Shown: piece after piece, positions 31,673 through 40,321 of the stretch
Numbering within the stretch: the first letter of the stretch is position 1
Layout: every line of letters starts with the position of its first letter
Origin: Chthoniobacter flavus Ellin428
Lineage (GTDB): Bacteria > Verrucomicrobiota > Verrucomicrobiia > Chthoniobacterales > Chthoniobacteraceae
Assembly (NCBI RefSeq): GCF_000173075.1
Contig: NZ_ABVL01000021.1
Span: 1 to 64,000, forward strand
Direction of reading: 5' to 3'
DNA length: 64,000 nucleotides
The notes under the pieces: model-generated
Told to the model about the DNA's origin: nothing
Seen by the model: only the letters and a program-made list of their open reading frames with translations
The model's database searches: none
Program-made: the position numbers and the translations under genes

Positions 31673-32198
31673 GGCCTCCGAAGTAATTCCATTTCCATTC
31701 GCGTGTCATTCTGAGCGGAGTGCCCCGGTGGTGAGGTGGCGGGGCACGGAGTCGAAAGCCGAGCTTGCGAGACGCCTATGGGACTGTGGGGCAAACCCCG
31801 TCGCTTTACCAGAGATCACCCTCCCTCTCCGTCAACCCGACCCGCGTGATGCGCGGGCAAACCTCGCCAATCGCGCATGAAGAATTTAAACGCAGAGACG
31901 CAGAGACGCAGAGGGGCTCAATTTCACGCAGAGGACGCAGAGAACGAGGAGGGCCGCAGAGGAGAAAAAAGGGCGTCCACGAAATACCCGAAAGAAAAAG
32001 GGAACCGCGAATGGAAGCTAATAGACGCGAATAAAAGAGGAGCATGCGGTCTTCTATTCGCGTCTATTAGCGTCCATTCGCGGTTTAAAAATTCTTCGCG
32101 GCCCATGCGCGATTCGTCCGGATAGTGGCGCAGGGAAAATAAAGAGGATAAAAGAGGAATGGCCTTCCCTCTGCGGCCCTCTGCGTTCTCCGCGTCCT
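31673..32198. other. Repeat-filled intergenic region
   Basis: About 525 nt with no credible gene. From 31869 it is almost all nested inverted repeats (next entry). The part before it (31673-31868) shows nothing recognisable. Short reading frames here translate repeat units. Confidence 0.7.
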
Positions 32199-32208
32199 CT
32201 GCGTTTAA
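31869..32208. repeat. Nested composite inverted repeat (CGCAGAG and CGCGAATGGA families)
   Basis: Three pairs of arms are nested or interlocked. AATCGCGCATG (31869-31879) pairs with CATGCGCGATT (32104-32114). ACCGCGAATGGA-AGCTAATAGACGCGAATA (32004-32034) pairs with its near-complement at 32053-32084. A CGCAGAG-repeat tract (31889-31962) matches, inverted, CCTCTGCGGCCCTCTGCG...GCGTTTA at 32168-32207. Its right end touches the coding start of the glycosidase. Confidence 0.85.
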
Positions 32209-33509
32209 GGAGGCATCGGCTCGGGTTTCTGCATTTCATCGTATTCGGGGTCGCGGCGTGGCTGACGATCGCCGCCGCCGTCGCTGCTCCGAATCCCGAG
32301 CCGTATCCCACCCCCGCTTCCAAGAAAGGCCTGCAGGTTCAGATGGTCGACGACGCCATCGCTCTCGGCGTCAAGCACGCTGCCCTGAATTGCAGCCTGC
32401 AGCGGTTTGTCGATCTCGCTGGCAAGCCCGACAGCATCCAGTTCCCCTTCGAGGGACACGACTACTTCTTCCTCCCCGGCCCGGTCGCGCAGCTCGATGC
32501 CGAGGTGAAGCCGCTCTCCGACCGTGGCGTGGTCGTGAGTCTGATCCTGCTCAACTACGAGGGTAGCGACGAGGCGCTGAATCGCATCTACCTGCACCCG
32601 CGCTACGATCGCGAGGCCAGGACGAACCACATGAGCGCCTTCAATGTGGTCACGCCCGATGGCATCCGCTACCTGCGCGCGGAGGTCGCTTTCCTCGCCC
32701 AGCGCTACAGCGACCCCGCGGCGCCGCACGGGCGGGTCTGGAATTACATCGTGAGCAACGAGGTGAATTCGCACTGGTGGTGGAACAACATGGGCCACGC
32801 CACCGCCGGGGAAGTGGCCTCCGACTACGAACGCGCCGTCCGTCTCGTGCATGATGCCGTGCGCACCGCCTCGGACAACGCGCGCATCTTCCTCTCGCTC
32901 GAGCACCATTGGACGATCCGTTACTCACCGGCCACGCCCGATCGCTCCTGCCCCGGTCGTGAATTGCTCGAGGACTTTGCCCGCTTAGCCCGTGAACGGG
33001 GCGATTTCGACTGGAACATCGCCTATCATCCCTATCCCGAGGATCTCGGCGATCCGCGTTTCTGGAACGACAAAACCGCCCAGCCCGGCGAGGACACGCC
33101 GCGCATCACCTTCAAAAACATCGAGGTGCTGCCCCGCTATCTCGCTGCGCATACCGAGCTGCTTTGGCAGGGGCACCCACGGCATGTCATTCTTTCCGAG
33201 CAGGGATTCCACTGCCGCGACGTGCCCGAGGGCGAGCGCGATCAAGCCGCCGCTTACTGCGCGGCGTGGTGGAAGATCGCCCATCTCGACGGCATCGATG
33301 CCTTTATCCTGCACCGCCACGTCGATCACTCTCAGGAGGGCCTGAACCTTGGCCTATGGACTCATAAGCCAGGGAGTATCGCGACTCCCGACCGCCATCG
33401 GCAGATGTACGAAGTCTTTCGTGTAGCCGATACGCCGGAGTGGGAGAAGGCGTTCGCGTTCGCGTTACCGGTGATTGGTATCCAACGGTGGGAAGAGCTG
33501 TTGCCTTAA
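32199..33509 (+). CDS. DUF5722-like secreted glycosidase-type protein, non-canonical start
   Basis: The catalytic-type region resembles a TIM-barrel glycoside-hydrolase-like family (DUF5722): GRVWNYIVSNEVNSHWWWNN with a Glu of acid/base type, NIAYHPYPEDL, VILSEQGFHCRD with a second Glu, and HRHVDHSQEGLNLGLW. The first ATG is at 32343, inside the mature protein. In the same frame upstream lies a perfect Sec signal (n-region RLRRHR, then LGFLHFIVFGVAAWLTIAAAVAA), but no ATG, GTG or TTG precedes it; the nearest candidates are CTG at 32199 or 32229. AAGGAGG at 32207-32213 is in place as a ribosome site for the second. The repeat ending at 32208 may have replaced the original start. Assignment to DUF5722 is moderate; the end coordinate is sure. 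Confidence 0.72.
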   Translation: MRLRRHRLGFLHFIVFGVAAWLTIAAAVAAPNPEPYPTPASKKGLQVQMVDDAIALGVKHAALNCSLQRFVDLAGKPDSIQFPFEGHDYFFLPGPVAQLDAEVKPLSDRGVVVSLILLNYEGSDEALNRIYLHPRYDREARTNHMSAFNVVTPDGIRYLRAEVAFLAQRYSDPAAPHGRVWNYIVSNEVNSHWWWNNMGHATAGEVASDYERAVRLVHDAVRTASDNARIFLSLEHHWTIRYSPATPDRSCPGRELLEDFARLARERGDFDWNIAYHPYPEDLGDPRFWNDKTAQPGEDTPRITFKNIEVLPRYLAAHTELLWQGHPRHVILSEQGFHCRDVPEGERDQAAAYCAAWWKIAHLDGIDAFILHRHVDHSQEGLNLGLWTHKPGSIATPDRHRQMYEVFRVADTPEWEKAFAFALPVIGIQRWEELLP

Positions 33510-35377
33510 ACCAAAATCCCCGCCTCGACCCATTTGTGTTCCCCTGCGAGAACCTTCTGGGCCACGCGGTATCCTACAGAATCGGTGTTGTTGTGGAGAT
33601 CGTGGAACAGTTGCTCGATCTTCAGCCGCGAACCCCGCGCGAAGAAGTCCGCCAGATCCAGTGCCTCTTTCGTGCCGAGCGCTTCCGCCCGGCTGCAAGT
33701 CGCCGCGATGGCAAACAGCTCCGTGCCGATATCGACGAAGCGTCCGAGCAGCACCTGCTCGCGCTCCAGTTTCGGGCCGTGCATGGCCATGGCGTGGAAA
33801 AGCTCGCGAGCCAGATGATGCGAAGCCCGCGCCGCCCACCGAACCTGTCCGGCAATACGCGAGTTCACATGCGAGAACAGCAAGCCGGTATCGGCCAGCG
33901 GCCCGAGCCATTGCTGCGGATACCACCGCGCATAGCGCCACGCCGCACGTCCCGCCGCGCCCGCGCGCGCCTTCCACGGCAGCCGGGTATCGAGCATCGG
34001 CGCACCGATTTTCAAATGCGGATCCAGCGCCTCACGCGCGATGAACAGCCGCATGATTTCACTCGAGCCTTCGAAGATCTTGTTAATCCGCGAATCACGG
34101 AACAACCGCTCGATCGGCACGGGATTGTCCCCGCGCGCGGCCAGCGATTGCGCGGTCTCATAACCGCGTCCGCCACGGATCTGCATCGTTTCATCCACAT
34201 GCTCCCAACTCCGCTCGGTGCCCCACAGCTTGCACATCGCCGCTTCGAGGCGCACGTCGGCATGCTTGTCGCGATCCACCAGGCTGGCCGCATAGAGCGT
34301 CATCGACTCCATGGCAAAGGTCTCCGCGGCGATGCGCGCGATCTTGGCCGCGATGGCCGCGTGCTTGCCGATGGTCGAACCCCATTGCACGCGTTCATTG
34401 GCCCAGGTGCGCACGATCTCCAGGCAACGCTTCGACAACCCCACGCACGCCGCCGGCAGCGTGAGCCGTCCGGTGTTGAGCGTGGTCAGCGCGACGCGCA
34501 GACCCTTGCCCTCGGCGAGCAGGATATTCTCTTTCGGCACCTTCACATTGGTAAAGCGCACGACGCCATTGTAGAGCGCGCGCAGGCCCATGAAATGGCA
34601 GCGCCGCACGACTTCGACACCCGGCGTGTCCATGTCCACGACGAAGGCGGTGATCTGGCTGCGGCCGTTCTTGTCCGGGGTGCGCGCCATGACCACGATG
34701 ACACCCGCTTTCACGCCGTTTGTGCACCACAGCTTCTCGCCGTTGATGATGAAGTGCGAGCCGTCCTCGGTCGGCTCCGCGCGGGTCTCCATTTTCGCCG
34801 GGTCGCTGCCAACCTTCGGTTCGGTCAGCGCGAAGGCCGAAACCTCACCAGCGGCCACGCGCGGCAGCCAGCGTTTCTTTTGCTCTTCATTGCCGAAGAG
34901 GATGAGCGGTTGCGGCACGCCGATCGATTGGTGTGCGGAGAGCAGCGCGGTCAGGTTGCCGCAATAGCTGCCGAGGACCATCGCCGCGCGGCAGTAGTTC
35001 GTTTGCGAGAGACCCAGCCCGCCGTATTCCACCGGAATCTTGATGCCGAAGGCGCCGAGCTTGCCGAGCCCAGCGAAGACTTCATCCGGAATTTCGCCCG
35101 TGCGATCGATCTCGTCCGGGTCGACCTTGGCCCTCAGGAAATCGCTGAGCCGTTGCAGGAAGGCGTCGCCTTGATCGTGGTCCTCGGTGCGTTGCACCGG
35201 GAAGGGATGGAGCGTGTCGAAATCGAAGCGGCCCATGAACAGGCCACTGACAAAGCCATCGCGCGTCTCCGCGCGAGCCGCCTCCGTGAGTTCCAGCGCC
35301 GCGCGCTGCTCGGGAGACATTTTCGAAGTGTCGATGACGGATGTCGGTTCGCTGGCGGGTGCGGGTTCAGTCTTCAT
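33506..35377 (-). CDS. Acyl-CoA dehydrogenase with C-terminal extension (VLCAD/ACAD9-like)
   Basis: A 623-residue flavoenzyme doing the first oxidation of fatty-acyl-CoA. It has the acyl-CoA dehydrogenase N-terminal helices, the middle beta domain (AFALTEPKVGSDPA, INGEKLWCTNG), and the C-terminal flavin/catalytic part (MQIRGGRGYETAQSLAARGD, RLFRDSRINKIFEGSSEI with the catalytic-type Glu). About 170 extra C-terminal residues form the helical extension seen in very-long-chain enzymes that attach to membranes. It is the last gene of the beta-oxidation operon, 12 nt after fadB/J. Its last 4 nt overlap the tail of the convergent glycosidase gene. Confidence 0.95.
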   Translation of the reverse strand: MKTEPAPASEPTSVIDTSKMSPEQRAALELTEAARAETRDGFVSGLFMGRFDFDTLHPFPVQRTEDHDQGDAFLQRLSDFLRAKVDPDEIDRTGEIPDEVFAGLGKLGAFGIKIPVEYGGLGLSQTNYCRAAMVLGSYCGNLTALLSAHQSIGVPQPLILFGNEEQKKRWLPRVAAGEVSAFALTEPKVGSDPAKMETRAEPTEDGSHFIINGEKLWCTNGVKAGVIVVMARTPDKNGRSQITAFVVDMDTPGVEVVRRCHFMGLRALYNGVVRFTNVKVPKENILLAEGKGLRVALTTLNTGRLTLPAACVGLSKRCLEIVRTWANERVQWGSTIGKHAAIAAKIARIAAETFAMESMTLYAASLVDRDKHADVRLEAAMCKLWGTERSWEHVDETMQIRGGRGYETAQSLAARGDNPVPIERLFRDSRINKIFEGSSEIMRLFIAREALDPHLKIGAPMLDTRLPWKARAGAAGRAAWRYARWYPQQWLGPLADTGLLFSHVNSRIAGQVRWAARASHHLARELFHAMAMHGPKLEREQVLLGRFVDIGTELFAIAATCSRAEALGTKEALDLADFFARGSRLKIEQLFHDLHNNTDSVGYRVAQKVLAGEHKWVEAGILV

Positions 35378-35389
35378 AATTTGGGTGGG

Positions 35390-37492
35390 CTAATCGTCGT
35401 AAAAACGCTTTTCGGTTTTCGCCATGTCCTGGATCAAGGCGCAGGGCGTGTAGTGCGGACCGGCGTTGGCGGCCAGGCGGGATAAGTCGTCGGCGACTTG
35501 TGCCGAAGTGAGGGTGTCGGCGTAACGCAGCGGACCACCGCGGAAAGGCGCGAAACCGGTGCCCATGACCATCGCGAGATCGATGTCGCCCGGGCCGGAG
35601 ACGAGGCCTTCCTCCAGGCAGCGTGCCGCTTCGTTGACCATGAGCAATACGAGGCGCATTTCGAGTTCGTCCCGGTTGGGCGGAGTCGAGCCAGCCGCCG
35701 GGCGCAGCTTCGTGACCTCGGGGTTCACCGTGGCGTCGGCGCCCTTGCGATGCTTGTAAAAACCTTTGCCGGTCTTGCGGCCGAGCAGGCCGTCTTTGAT
35801 CATCACGGAGAGGATCTCCGGCACGGTCATGCGCGTGGGAAAAGCCGCGGCCAGCGTCTGCGCGACGTCGAGCGCGATATCCACGCCGACTTCATCAGTG
35901 AGGCGCAGCGGTCCCATCGGCATGCCGAAATGAAGCATCGCCGCGTCGATGTCCTCGACTTCCGCGCCCTGCCAGAAGAGTGTCGCCGCCTCGATCATAT
36001 AGGGCAGCAAAATGCGGTTCACGAGGAAGCCCGGGCTGTCCTTCACCACTACGGGCAGCTTGCCGATCTTCTGCGCGAAGTGCACCGCGCGCTGGGCCAC
36101 ATCGGGCGAGGTATCGCGGCCGGTGATCACTTCCACGAGCTGCATCTTGTGGACGGGGTTGAAGAAGTGCAGGCCGACGACGCGGTTCGGATGGCGCGTG
36201 ACGGCGGCGAGTTCGCTGATCGAAAGCGCCGAGGTATTCGTTGCCAGGATCGTGTCCTCGCGGACCAGCGTATCGAGATTTTGGAAGAGCTTCTTCTTGA
36301 TCTCCATCTTTTCCACCGCGGCTTCGATGACGATGTCCACGCTGGTCAGTGGGACCTCGGCTGGTGCCGGAGAAATGCGATCCATGGCGGTGCGGGCATC
36401 GTGCTCGGTGAAAGTGTGCGAGCGGACGCCCGAGGCAAACAGGCTGGCGATCTTGCTCATCCCGGCCGCGACGCGATCGGCATCCACGTCGCGCATAATG
36501 ACCGGAAAACCGTGCGAGCTCAGCCATTGCGTGATGCCCGAGCCCATGATGCCCGCGCCGATCACCGCCGTGCGCGCGACTTTCTTTCCATCGCGGGAAG
36601 CGCCCGGCACGGTGAACTTGCGCGCCTTTTCCTGGAGGAAGAAAAGATTGAGCAACTGGCGGGTGGTGTCGCTGGCAATGAGCTCACCAACCGCTTCACG
36701 CTCGCGGGTCAGCGAGTCCTGCAAATTCCACGAAGCGGATCCCTTGAGCACGACTTCGAGCGCCTTGTCGATCGCGGGATAATGACCATGCGTCTTGCGA
36801 TGGACACTGTTCCGGGCCGAAGGCGCGATGACCGCATCTACCACCGCGTTCACCGGCACTGAATGCGCGAAGCCGTGGGGATGTTTGCCGCGGTTGAGAA
36901 AACGCCGGGCGGCGGGCAGCAGATATTCGCGCGAGGCGATGTCGTCCACCATGCCCATGCGCAACGCGTGCTTCGCCGAGAGCACTTTGCCGCCGAGAAT
37001 GACGTCGAGCGCCTTGGGCACGCTGATCAAGCGCGGCAATCGCGTGCAACCGCCCCAAGCGGGAATGATGCCGAGCTTCGTCTCCGGCAGACCGAGCTTG
37101 GTCGCCTTGTCATTGGAAGCCACCCGCCAGTCGCAGGCCAGGCACACTTCATAGCCGCCACCGAGCGCCGCACCGTGCACGGCGGCCACGGTCGGGAAGG
37201 TCAGCGCGGCGAGCTTGTTGAACACGTCCTGCCCGCGTTGGATGAACTTCTTCATCTCCTCGGGATTCATCTTGCGGATGGAATGCAGGTCCGCGCCGGC
37301 CATGAAGATGCCGGACTTCGCGCTGGTCAGGATCAGGCCGCGGATGCCCGCTTCCGGTTTGGCCAGTTCATCGAGCTGCGTTTCGAGTTCATCGAGCGTG
37401 GCGAAATCGAAGATGTTCGCCGGCGAATCGGGCCGGTCGAACTTCAGCACAACGATTCCCTCCTCGAGATTGGTGCGTTGGATATTCGTCAT
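35390..37492 (-). CDS. fadJ: FadB/FadJ-type enoyl-CoA hydratase / 3-hydroxyacyl-CoA dehydrogenase
   Basis: A 700-residue bifunctional beta-oxidation enzyme. The N-terminal crotonase domain (1-190) has the oxyanion loop GAALGGGYEVCLACD and the second catalytic Glu in LGLPETKLGIIPAWGG. The C-terminal dehydrogenase (about 300-690) begins with the NAD-binding AVIGAGIMGSGITQWLSSHG and has the catalytic His in VGLHFFNPVHKMQLVEVI. Between thiolase (3 nt before its ATG) and acyl-CoA dehydrogenase (12 nt after), it is clearly operonic. The name fadB would serve equally; the arrangement with a separate thiolase is typical of both. Confidence 0.95.
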   Translation of the reverse strand: MTNIQRTNLEEGIVVLKFDRPDSPANIFDFATLDELETQLDELAKPEAGIRGLILTSAKSGIFMAGADLHSIRKMNPEEMKKFIQRGQDVFNKLAALTFPTVAAVHGAALGGGYEVCLACDWRVASNDKATKLGLPETKLGIIPAWGGCTRLPRLISVPKALDVILGGKVLSAKHALRMGMVDDIASREYLLPAARRFLNRGKHPHGFAHSVPVNAVVDAVIAPSARNSVHRKTHGHYPAIDKALEVVLKGSASWNLQDSLTREREAVGELIASDTTRQLLNLFFLQEKARKFTVPGASRDGKKVARTAVIGAGIMGSGITQWLSSHGFPVIMRDVDADRVAAGMSKIASLFASGVRSHTFTEHDARTAMDRISPAPAEVPLTSVDIVIEAAVEKMEIKKKLFQNLDTLVREDTILATNTSALSISELAAVTRHPNRVVGLHFFNPVHKMQLVEVITGRDTSPDVAQRAVHFAQKIGKLPVVVKDSPGFLVNRILLPYMIEAATLFWQGAEVEDIDAAMLHFGMPMGPLRLTDEVGVDIALDVAQTLAAAFPTRMTVPEILSVMIKDGLLGRKTGKGFYKHRKGADATVNPEVTKLRPAAGSTPPNRDELEMRLVLLMVNEAARCLEEGLVSGPGDIDLAMVMGTGFAPFRGGPLRYADTLTSAQVADDLSRLAANAGPHYTPCALIQDMAKTEKRFYDD

Positions 37493-37495
37493 GGC

Positions 37496-38722
37496 TTAAA
37501 TCCTTTCCAGCCAGATGGCCCCTCCTTGTCCGCCGCCGACACAGAGCGAAACGAGCGCGCGCTTCGCGTTGCGGCGGGCGAGTTCTTTCAAGCTGGTCAG
37601 AACGAGCCGCGCGCCGGTCGCGCCGACCGGATGCCCGAGCGCGATGGCCCCTCCATTGACGTTCAACTTGTCCGGCGGCACTTCGGGTTTCAGCCGTTGG
37701 AGCACGGCCAGCACCTGGGCGGCAAAGGCTTCGTTGATCTCGATGAGATCGGCATCCGCGAGGGTGAGGCTGTTCGACTTGCCCAGCTTTTCGATGGCGG
37801 CGACGGGACCGAGTCCCATGCGCGCTGGATCCGTGCCCGCATAAGCGTAACCGACGAGCACGCCGAGCGGCGTATAGCCGAGTTCACGGGCGCGCGATTC
37901 CGTCATGACCAGCAGCGCGACGGCGCCATCGGTGATTTGCGAGGAATTGCCCGCGGTGACCGTGCCGTATTTTTCGAAGACCGGTTTCAGACCGCCGAGA
38001 ATCGCCATCGATTGATTGGCGCGCGGCCCGTTGTCCTTGAGCAGCGGTTTGCCGTTCACGTAGACCGGGCACATCTCCTCACTGAGCTTTGCCTCTCCGG
38101 CGATAGCCTTTTCATGGGAATGCAGCGCAAAGGCGTCCTGTTGCTCGCGGGTGATTTCGTTTTCCTTGGCCAGCAATTCCGCGGTCTCGCCCATGTTCAA
38201 TCCGCAAACCGGATCGGTGAGGCCGAGCTTCAGGCCGGCGCGCGGTTCAAAATCTCCCACGCGAAACGACGCGAGGGCGGAGACTTTTTGGGCGGTCGTT
38301 TTCGAGCGCGCGAGGTCGGTGAATTTCTGCGCGGTTGTTTCCTGGAAGAGCATGGGCACATGCGACATGCTCTCCGCTCCGCCGACGATATAGACCGAGC
38401 CGCGGCCGGCGCACATCCGCTCGTAAGCGGTGGTGAAAGATTCGAAGCCGGAGGCGCAATTGCGATGCACCGTGGCGGCCGGCACCGATTGCGGAATGCC
38501 GGCGCGCAGGGCGATGACCCGCGCGATGTTGGCCGCTTCCGCCGGTTGCGAGACGCAGCCGAAAATCACTTCATCGACCAGCGCCGGATCGAGGCCGGTG
38601 CGGGTGAGCAGGGCATTGACTGCGATGCGGCCGAGGTCGTCGGCCGGGAAGGTGGCGAGATCCGTGCCCATCTTGCAGAAGGGCGTTCGCACGCCATCGA
38701 CGATGACCATGCGTTCATTCAT
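37496..38722 (-). CDS. fadI: Acetyl-CoA C-acyltransferase (thiolase)
   Basis: A 408-residue thiolase that cleaves 3-ketoacyl-CoA to acetyl-CoA. The acyl-accepting cysteine is C89 in HRNCASGFES. The C-terminal half has the His block GGAIALGHPVGATGARL and the second Cys in SLCVGGGQGG. Length and motif order are normal. It partners the bifunctional hydratase/dehydrogenase encoded 3 nt downstream. Upstream the acyl-CoA ligase ends 60 nt away on the same strand. The symbol is by role and neighbour; fadA is equally possible. Confidence 0.94.
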   Translation of the reverse strand: MNERMVIVDGVRTPFCKMGTDLATFPADDLGRIAVNALLTRTGLDPALVDEVIFGCVSQPAEAANIARVIALRAGIPQSVPAATVHRNCASGFESFTTAYERMCAGRGSVYIVGGAESMSHVPMLFQETTAQKFTDLARSKTTAQKVSALASFRVGDFEPRAGLKLGLTDPVCGLNMGETAELLAKENEITREQQDAFALHSHEKAIAGEAKLSEEMCPVYVNGKPLLKDNGPRANQSMAILGGLKPVFEKYGTVTAGNSSQITDGAVALLVMTESRARELGYTPLGVLVGYAYAGTDPARMGLGPVAAIEKLGKSNSLTLADADLIEINEAFAAQVLAVLQRLKPEVPPDKLNVNGGAIALGHPVGATGARLVLTSLKELARRNAKRALVSLCVGGGQGGAIWLERI

Positions 38723-38782
38723 AACTACACCTCACAGTATACTCACGAAGTCCGATCCGTGAGCAAAAAAGGTTCTGCGCAA

Positions 38783-40321
38783 TCATTGTTGGGTTTGTCC
38801 GCTAAGTTCGCTTTTCCGTTCACTTCCGGCCTTGTTGGCCGCGCCGTTCCCATTGGCTCCGGGACGATGGTCGACGATGCGTTGCTCCTTCAGTTGGGTG
38901 CCGGTGCCCTGCAGCGTTTTCATCTCGTCCTCGCTGTGAAACTCGATGCGGTTCGGGTGCACCTCCACCTCGCTGGCAAAACGCTCATCCAACATCTGAC
39001 GGAGCTGCGCATCGCTGTATTCATCCGCCTTGGCGACGTGCAGGACGAGTTCGTCGACGTCGAGCGGATCGTCGTGATGCTTGCGCAACTCGAGCTGCCA
39101 GGTGCCCACGTGATCCACGTTGTCGAGCACGTGCTCGAGCCGGTTGAAGTCGACCAGCGTGCCCTTGATTTTGTTGATCTGCAGTTCGCGGATTTCCGAG
39201 TTGCGCGAGATCTCGCCGACGAGGCGGGGAATCTGTTGTCCGCAGAATGGACACGGCTCGTAGAAGAGCCCGCCATCGGTGCAATCGCCCGTGCGATAGC
39301 GCAGGACCACCGACCCGCGCGCCATCAGCGGCGTGAAGACGATCTCGCCCGGCTCGCCTTCGCCGCGCGGTTCGCCGGTCTTCGGATCGACGATCTCGAT
39401 CAGCGACATATCCGGGTGAATATGATAGCCCGCCGAACCCGCGTTCTCGTCGAACGGACATTCCGCCCACGCCATCTTCGCCTCGGTGAAACCGTAGCTG
39501 CGCAAGACGTCGATCTTCGGCGCGCCCATTTGCTGGGCCAGCGCGCGCAATTTACGCCGCATGCCGGAGGGCGCCTTCTCGCCGCCGAGCACGATCTTTT
39601 GCAAGTTGGGCAGCTCGATCCCTTCCTTCACCACGCCCAGCAGGAGATGGTAGAGGAAGGTGGGCATCCCGACGAGCACATCCGGTTTGATCTTTTTCAT
39701 GAGCCGCATGTTGCCCTCGGTGCCCATGACCTTGCCTCCGCCCGTGCCGAGCACGAACGTCCCGAATTCCGCGCCGCCATAATGCGTAATCCAGAACGCC
39801 AGGTGTGGTGCGAATGGGAACATATTCATCATGCGCATTTCGCGGTTCGCTCCGCAGACTTCATAGACGCGTGCGCCGCCGACTTTCAGATTCTCAATAT
39901 CCTGCGCGGTGTAGACGAAGGGCACCGGCTCCGCGCTGCGCCCCGTGGTGCTGGTCAGCAATAGCGGACGAAATTCCCGCTCGAAGCCTTCTGCCACGCT
40001 CGCCTTCCCGTGAAGCAGCGCCCGCAGGATGGTCGAGGGCCGCCGCGAGAGGACGGCACGATCCGGTACGAGGACAAAGTCCCGTACCGGATCGCTGCCG
40101 TCACTGCCGGGGAGGAAATCGCTCTTCGAGGTGAAGGGAATCCGTCGCAGGTCGTCGACGGAACGGAGTTGATCGGGGGAGAGTTTTTCCTTGGCAAACA
40201 TTCGCCGGTAGTGCGCCGAGAAGGGGAGCACGGTGTCGCGCAGATAGCTGCGCAACCGGGCGAGTTGCCAGCTATGCAGCGAGCGGGGGTGTGACGGCCA
40301 ACGGGGTGATGGCTTTTTCAT
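38783..40321 (-). CDS. PaaK/AMP-binding family acyl-CoA (or acyl-adenylate) ligase
   Basis: A 512-residue adenylate-forming enzyme of the phenylacetate-CoA ligase (PaaK-like) group, expected to activate an acid with ATP. It has the phosphate loop in LTSTTGRSAEPVPFVY, a nucleotide-binding GGEKAPSG and YGFTEAKMAW, and the hinge-like RYRTGDCT. A cysteine pair in EPCPFCGQQIPRL is typical of PaaK-like proteins. A Lys/Ser/Asn-rich tail follows. The ATG at 40321 overlaps the end of the patatin gene by 50 nt, which points to coupled translation; the frame is open to 40510 without similarity. In this operon it most likely turns released fatty acids into acyl-CoA, but an aryl acid is possible. Confidence 0.85.
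   Translation of the reverse strand: MKKPSPRWPSHPRSLHSWQLARLRSYLRDTVLPFSAHYRRMFAKEKLSPDQLRSVDDLRRIPFTSKSDFLPGSDGSDPVRDFVLVPDRAVLSRRPSTILRALLHGKASVAEGFEREFRPLLLTSTTGRSAEPVPFVYTAQDIENLKVGGARVYEVCGANREMRMMNMFPFAPHLAFWITHYGGAEFGTFVLGTGGGKVMGTEGNMRLMKKIKPDVLVGMPTFLYHLLLGVVKEGIELPNLQKIVLGGEKAPSGMRRKLRALAQQMGAPKIDVLRSYGFTEAKMAWAECPFDENAGSAGYHIHPDMSLIEIVDPKTGEPRGEGEPGEIVFTPLMARGSVVLRYRTGDCTDGGLFYEPCPFCGQQIPRLVGEISRNSEIRELQINKIKGTLVDFNRLEHVLDNVDHVGTWQLELRKHHDDPLDVDELVLHVAKADEYSDAQLRQMLDERFASEVEVHPNRIEFHSEDEMKTLQGTGTQLKEQRIVDHRPGANGNGAANKAGSERKSELSGQTQQ

Noticed and set aside
36863-39964. A 1033-codon open frame antisense to fadJ, thiolase and ligase genes
   Set aside because: It crosses three firmly identified genes on the other strand and shows no motif or signal.
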